Assembly (NCBI GenBank): GCA_046539045.1
Contig: JBKHHU010000057.1
Coordinates: forward strand, 1 to 16,764
DNA: 16,764 nt
Reading direction: 5' to 3'
From: JBKHHU01 sp046539045
GTDB lineage: Bacteria; Planctomycetota; Phycisphaerae; SM23-33
In this document: piece after piece, positions 12,888 to 16,764 of the stretch
How the letters are laid out: each line of letters starts with the position of its first letter
How positions within the stretch are numbered: the first letter of the stretch is position 1
The notes under the pieces: model-generated
Told to the model about the DNA's origin: nothing
The model's input: the letters and a program-made list of their open reading frames with translations, nothing else
Database searches by the model: none
Program-made: the position numbers and the translations under genes

Positions 12888-14663
12888 TCAGTCGGCCTGG
12901 GTGGCCGGCTCGGGTTTGGTGGTGTCCTGCCGTCGCTTGCGGCGGAAGGCGAGGGCCGCTTCGACCAGTCCCACGAACATCGGTGACGGCCGGAGCGGTC
13001 GGCTGGTCAGTTCCGGATGGAACTGCCCGGCGATGAAGAACGGGTGCACCTCACGGGGCAGCTCGAGAATCTGCATGATCGGGTGGATCGGGTGCCTTCC
13101 GGAGAAGACCAGCCCGTGCTTCTCGAGCAGTTCTACGTAGTTCGGGTCGACCTCGTAGCGGTGGCGGAACCGCATGCGGATGTTTTCGCGATTGCCGAAC
13201 ATCTCGAACGCGAACGTCTCGGGGGCAATCTGCACGTCCTGCCCGCCGAGCCGCATGTTGCCTCCGAGGCCCTCGATCTGCTTCTGCTCGGGAAGGATGT
13301 CGATCACCGCGTGCTCGCATTCCGGCGTGATCTCGGTGCTGCCCGCATCTTCCAGCCCGCAGACGTTGCGGGCGAACTCGACCACGGCCATCTGGAAACC
13401 GAGGCAGATTCCCAGGTAGGGCAGCTTGTTCTCCCGGGCGTACTTGATGCAGGCGATCTTCCCGCTGGTGCCTCGCACGCCGAACCCGCCGGGGACGATG
13501 ATCCCGTCGACCTCTTTCAGCGCCTTGTCGACGTTCCTGTCGTTCAGGTTGGTCGTGTCGATCCAGTCGATCTTGACGCTGGCCCGGTTGGTCACGCCCG
13601 AATGCTCCAGGGCCTTGAGGATGCTGGCGTAACTGTCCCGCAGGGAAGTGTACTTGCCGGTAACCCCGATGGTCACGTCTTCGCCCGCCCGGCCGATCTT
13701 GCGGGTGAACTGCTGCCACTCCACGTTGGCCCGTGAATCGGACAGCGTATTGACGTTTCCGCCCAGTTTCAGCAACTGGACGACCTCGCTGTCCAAGCCG
13801 CCTTCCCGCATGATTTCGGGCAGTTGATAGATGCTCGGCAGGTCGTGCATGCTGAACACGCGTGGCAGCGGCACGTTGGTGTAGATGGAAATTTTCTGGC
13901 GCACCTTATCGGTGACCGGTTTCTCGCACCGGCAGGCGATGATGTCGGGCTGGATGCCGTACGCGCTGAGACGCTTGATACCGAGCTGGGCGGCTTTGGA
14001 TTTCTGCTCGCCGAGCGCGGGCGGGTTGAGCACGTAGGTCAGGGCGACGAAGATCATCGAATCCTCGCCTTCCTCGTAGCTCAGCTCGCGAAGGGCCTCG
14101 ATATAGAAGGAGTTCTCCAAGTCGCCGACGGTTCCGCCGACCTCGATGAAGACCACGTCGGCCTGCGTTTTGGCAGCCAGGGCTCGCAGGCGGTATTTCA
14201 CCTCGCCGGTCACGTGCGGGATCATCTGCACGTCGCGTCCGAGATAGCTGCCCGCGCGCTCCTTGCTCAGGACGGAGCTGAAAATCTGCCCGCTGGTGGC
14301 GAAGTTCAGCTTGGACAGGTCCTGATCGAGCATCCGCTCGTAGGTGCCCAGGTCCATGTCCGTCTCCATCCCGTCGTCCAGGACGAACACCTCACCGTGC
14401 CGGACCGGGTTCAGTGTGCCCGCATCGACGTTGAGGTAGCCCTCCAGCTTGATGGGGGCGACGGTCAGACCCTTGTCCTTGAGGAGCTTGGCAAGAGAAG
14501 AGGAGAAGATCCCTTTCCCCAAGCCGCTCATGACCGTGCCGAGCACGGCAACGTACTTGGTCGATCCGGGCTTGTAGCCTTCGGGAAGGGGGGTGTAGAA
14601 TTCCGTTTCGTCGGTGCGATCTTTGACCGACCGCAGCAGTTCCATGGCATCGTTTTCGCTCAT
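12888..14663 (-). CDS. pyrG: CTP synthase (glutamine-hydrolysing)
   Basis: It makes CTP from UTP, ATP and glutamine, the last step of de novo pyrimidine nucleotide synthesis, in the cytoplasm. It has 591 residues versus ~545 in E. coli. The synthetase domain (about 36-300) has the P-loop-like GTVMSGLGKG (42-51), K72, the Mg-binding D102 (ETDMDLG) and E174 (IEVGGTVGD). The class I glutamine amidotransferase domain (about 325-575) has PGGFG (391-395) and the triad C420 (LGICLG), H549 and E551 (QFHPE). Canonical VVSSLGKG and KLDPYINVDPGTMSP are replaced by TVMSGLGKG and KLEGYLNVDAGTLNP, so it belongs to a divergent branch but is catalytically complete. A 35-residue N-terminal extension and a basic/Gln-rich C-terminal tail are extra. 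No ribosome binding site precedes the ATG; its promoter suggests a leaderless mRNA. Confidence 0.95.
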   Translation of the reverse strand: MSENDAMELLRSVKDRTDETEFYTPLPEGYKPGSTKYVAVLGTVMSGLGKGIFSSSLAKLLKDKGLTVAPIKLEGYLNVDAGTLNPVRHGEVFVLDDGMETDMDLGTYERMLDQDLSKLNFATSGQIFSSVLSKERAGSYLGRDVQMIPHVTGEVKYRLRALAAKTQADVVFIEVGGTVGDLENSFYIEALRELSYEEGEDSMIFVALTYVLNPPALGEQKSKAAQLGIKRLSAYGIQPDIIACRCEKPVTDKVRQKISIYTNVPLPRVFSMHDLPSIYQLPEIMREGGLDSEVVQLLKLGGNVNTLSDSRANVEWQQFTRKIGRAGEDVTIGVTGKYTSLRDSYASILKALEHSGVTNRASVKIDWIDTTNLNDRNVDKALKEVDGIIVPGGFGVRGTSGKIACIKYARENKLPYLGICLGFQMAVVEFARNVCGLEDAGSTEITPECEHAVIDILPEQKQIEGLGGNMRLGGQDVQIAPETFAFEMFGNRENIRMRFRHRYEVDPNYVELLEKHGLVFSGRHPIHPIMQILELPREVHPFFIAGQFHPELTSRPLRPSPMFVGLVEAALAFRRKRRQDTTKPEPATQAD

Positions 14664-14671
14664 GGGAACGC

Positions 14672-14700
14672 AGTTTACAGAAGGGGGCCGTTCGCTTCAA
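14672..14700 (-). promoter_or_regulatory. Predicted pyrG promoter, near-leaderless transcript
   Basis: On the minus strand TTGAAG (14700-14695), a 17-bp spacer and TAAACT (14677-14672). A start site ~7 nt downstream falls at about 14665, two bases before the ATG (14663). Confidence 0.5.
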
Positions 14701-14864
14701 TCGCGTACACGGGCTTCGGAGACGATTTCTTTGGCGTTTCGGGTCCGTTTCGTTCGGCGCGACTGTAAGTGCTTGACACGCCGCTCTGTGGAGCCGGGCG
14801 AATTTGCTCGTGTTCCGGGCTTCCCGGCCGGGCGGCGCAAAAACGGTTCTCCGCGTCGAACCAT

Positions 14865-14892
14865 TGTGGCAACCCGACGGCGATGGTAGACT
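14865..14892 (+). promoter_or_regulatory. Possible promoter of the HEAT-repeat gene
   Basis: TTGTGG (14865-14870), a 16-bp spacer and TAGACT (14887-14892), in the 272-nt gap between the divergent pyrG and HEAT genes. Hexamers are only moderate. The gap also has a GGTTC/GAACC hairpin (14845-14862) and the palindrome CCCGGCCGGG (14823-14832). Confidence 0.3.
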
Positions 14893-14935
14893 CCACTGGT
14901 ATCGAAACGATGACGAACTCAGCAAAGGGGAAGAC

Positions 14936-16360
14936 ATGCGAAAGCAACAATCCTGCCTGATCGTCCTTGGCCTGCTGGCGAGCGTCTGCCTGGCTGATGG
15001 TCCAACCACAATGCCCGCCTCGGCCGATCAGCCGCAACTCCGGGTGTTGATCTCCCGCCTGGAATCCGATGATGCGACCACCCGCGTGCGGGCAGCGTGG
15101 GATCTGAGCTGGCTGGGCCACGTCGAGGCCGTCAAGCCGCTCATCGCCGCGCTGGATCGCTGCGAGTCCACCATCGACGCCCGAGTCTACGTCTGCGCCC
15201 TGGGCGAAATTCAGGACCCCCGCGCGGTCAAACCGCTCGCGAAACTCCTGAACTCGAAAGACAAAGGACTCGCCCGAGCCGCCGCCCGCGCGCTGGGGAC
15301 CATCGGCGGAGAAGAAGCGGCCGATTGCCTGATCGAGGCGCTTGCGGACCCTCCGCTACCTGTTCCCGATCTGCTTTATCCACTGGCCCAGTGCAATGAA
15401 CCGAAGGTTATCCCAGTATTTCTTGATTACTTCGAAAGAGTGGGGCCATCTCTCCGCATCGAGTTGGGGTTACTGTTGGTGCGACTACTTGAGAATATCC
15501 CACTTCCGGAGAAGTTTGATGTTGCGCCGTGGGTCGCGCGATTTGCCTCTGGTGACAGATTGATGCGGGCGGTAATTACCGCCATCATTGGACAATCCCG
15601 CAGTCCGAAGGCTGTATCCTATCTAAGCTTTGTGCTGTCTCACGCTTCAGGGGGATCTCATACGGAGCGGGCGGCGTTGCAGGGATTGTTCTGCCAGAAT
15701 GATCCCAAAGGCAATGAACTGCTGCGAAAATGGTTGATTCGGCATCCAGATTCCCCCAATACGGTAAACATTATTCGCAAAATGAGCGAGGTAAACCGTC
15801 CTGGCACATGGGACCTCCTGCTCTTGTGTGCCGCATCCGCAGAACCTGCGGCGAGGGCATACTGTTTCACACGCCTGACAACACGGTTCAGTCCGGATCC
15901 TGAAAGCTTTCCCGGCCGGAAGGGCCATCCCGGAGACCGGGTTGACGGCAGGTTCTGGTCCGACGGGAAGTTCCTCAAAAACTGGCCGAGGCTGCGCGAT
16001 GCTGCCGCGATGCTGCCGGTCAGGGCCCGGATGGGAGATCCCCTAGCCAAGGACGCCTTGGAATTCTATAGCGGACATCATTTGCCAAAAATCCGTCTTA
16101 TGGCGGCGAATCTCCTGCATCTCGGCCCGCGCGAATGGTCGATCGCGAGACTTTTGAAGTTGATCGAAGACCGGTCGGCCAGAGTTCGCCTCGCCGCAGC
16201 AAGAAGTCTAAGCTGCTGGGGGAACCTGCCCGATGTCGCCGTGGAGGCGCTCAAGCGTCACCGTCTGGATGAGTGTTTCCCAATGAGGTCCGCCGTCAAA
16301 CACGCGTTGAGGGAAACCGGCAACTGGCCGGTTCATCCCGAGCCGACCGACGAGTTCTGA
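14936..16360 (+). CDS. Exported HEAT-repeat protein, function unknown
   Basis: This 474-residue protein has a Sec signal peptide (MRKQQSCLIVLGLLASVCLA, likely cleaved after A20) followed by a short Thr/Pro/Ala linker. HEAT repeats are clear at about 35-140 (VKPLIAALD, AVKPLAKLLN, AAARALGTIG) and again at about 383-455 (IRLMAANLLHLG, VRLAAARSLSCWG). The middle is helical and less regular. HEAT solenoids usually bind proteins; no enzyme motif is visible. The open frame extends upstream to 14804, but AAGGGG 5 nt before the ATG at 14936 and the signal peptide fix the start. It is divergent from pyrG and appears monocistronic. A 7-bp inverted repeat, GACGATC/GATCGTC (16359-16390), follows without a T-tract. 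Planctomycetota have many such proteins, so no specific role can be assigned. Confidence 0.88.
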   Translation: MRKQQSCLIVLGLLASVCLADGPTTMPASADQPQLRVLISRLESDDATTRVRAAWDLSWLGHVEAVKPLIAALDRCESTIDARVYVCALGEIQDPRAVKPLAKLLNSKDKGLARAAARALGTIGGEEAADCLIEALADPPLPVPDLLYPLAQCNEPKVIPVFLDYFERVGPSLRIELGLLLVRLLENIPLPEKFDVAPWVARFASGDRLMRAVITAIIGQSRSPKAVSYLSFVLSHASGGSHTERAALQGLFCQNDPKGNELLRKWLIRHPDSPNTVNIIRKMSEVNRPGTWDLLLLCAASAEPAARAYCFTRLTTRFSPDPESFPGRKGHPGDRVDGRFWSDGKFLKNWPRLRDAAAMLPVRARMGDPLAKDALEFYSGHHLPKIRLMAANLLHLGPREWSIARLLKLIEDRSARVRLAAARSLSCWGNLPDVAVEALKRHRLDECFPMRSAVKHALRETGNWPVHPEPTDEF

Positions 16361-16390
16361 CGATCGCCGAGCGGTTGATACAGGATCGTC

Positions 16391-16524
16391 TGCAATGTGC
16401 GTCGTTTGATACGGGGTGGGTCGGGCTACGTGTTTAGCAATGCTATGAGCAGCGTCACGTCTGTTTATAGCCTGCTTGATGCGGACCTGGAGGGTTCGCT
16501 CCTACACCTTCCGAGGCTTGCAGT
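16391..16524. other. Non-coding stretch, nothing recognised
   Basis: No gene, RNA or mobile element is recognised. Open frames here have no ribosome binding site and run into the repeat array. Confidence 0.5.
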
Positions 16525-16720
16525 CGTCCCTCCGGGACTTTTCATCTGGAGGGGCGAATGTTTGTTGTTCGCTGCTTTCCACGGGCTTGCGCCGCGTGGC
16601 TATTGGCAATCGTCCCTCCGGGACTTCTCATCGGGCACGGAGTATGTTTGTTGCCCGTTGCTTCCCACGGGCTCACGCCGCGTGGCTAGTGGCAATCGTC
16701 TCTACGGGGCTTTTTTGACG
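16525..16720. repeat. 86-bp tandem repeat with internal palindromes
   Basis: Copies begin at 16525, 16611 and 16697 (third truncated), with an exact 86-bp period. The first two are identical at 72 of 86 positions by hand alignment. Each full unit has a GTCCC-TCC-GGGAC hairpin at its start and a CCACG...CGTGG stem near its end. The third copy turns into CGGGGCTTTTTT. At the window edge GCCCC-GGA-GGGGC (16738-16750) looks like the first hairpin in inverted orientation. This resembles the intergenic palindromic repeats widespread in Planctomycetota and other phyla (recalled, not searched). Confidence 0.8.
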
Positions 16721-16764
16721 GATCCTTCCTGCCGTTCGCCCCGGAGGGGCCCGAGAAAGTAGCC

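Noticed and set aside
14773..14778. Perfect TTGACA in the pyrG-HEAT gap
   Set aside because: No acceptable -10 sequence at 16-18 bp.
14804..14935. N-terminal extension of the HEAT-repeat protein
   Set aside because: It would bury the signal peptide, while the ATG at 14936 has a strong ribosome binding site.
16525..16720. CRISPR array
   Set aside because: The whole 86-bp unit repeats, with no conserved repeat/unique spacer alternation and no cas genes.
16397..16762. 121-codon plus-strand open frame at the right edge
   Set aside because: Most of its length is the 86-bp repeat array; no ribosome binding site and a repetitive translation.

Overview
The window looks like a chromosomal segment from an anaerobic or microaerophilic member of the Planctomycetota, most likely a Phycisphaerae/Sedimentisphaerales-type bacterium. 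This placement is inference. It rests on moderately high GC, the Thr/Gln/Pro/Ala 'TQPSTQPAS' and 'TTMPAS' linkers, a large cytosolic GH38 mannosidase, a HEAT-repeat exported protein, and a set of anaerobe-type oxygen-defence enzymes. The left edge carries the 3' end of a 23S rRNA gene and a complete 5S gene with a strong terminator (1-593). Two plus-strand genes follow, each with its own promoter: an EF-hand protein with three C-terminal membrane spans (695-2878) and a GH38 alpha-mannosidase (3010-6093) that ends in a strong terminator.

From about 6170 to 6600 lies a small graveyard of mobile DNA. A fragment of an IS1634-type transposase is joined to the 5' end of a group II intron on the minus strand. 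The intron starts immediately behind the intrinsic terminator of the ferritin gene.

From 12416 down to 6662 all genes run on the minus strand and form an oxygen, peroxide and metal stress island. In transcription order they are: a PerR-type regulator, rubrerythrin, a TIGR02757/DUF2400 protein, a SO_0444-like metal permease with a C-terminal HMA domain, a membrane-anchored thioredoxin, a thiol peroxidase with a lipoprotein signal, desulfoferrodoxin (superoxide reductase) and ferritin. Together they would reduce superoxide (Dfx), remove peroxide (Rbr, Tpx) and sequester the iron involved (Ftn), with PerR the likely sensor. A Fur/PerR-like palindrome lies in front of perR, and weaker candidates overlap the rbr and dfx promoters. 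The thioredoxin and thiol peroxidase genes overlap by 4 nt and both appear to face the cell envelope.

Between perR and pyrG lies a decayed fragment of an [FeFe]-hydrogenase-like gene. pyrG (CTP synthase, minus strand, 12888-14663) is sequence-divergent, has an N-terminal extension and appears to have an almost leaderless transcript. A divergently oriented HEAT-repeat protein gene with a signal peptide (14936-16360) follows. The right edge holds an 86-bp tandem repeat with internal palindromes (16525-16720) and no convincing gene.
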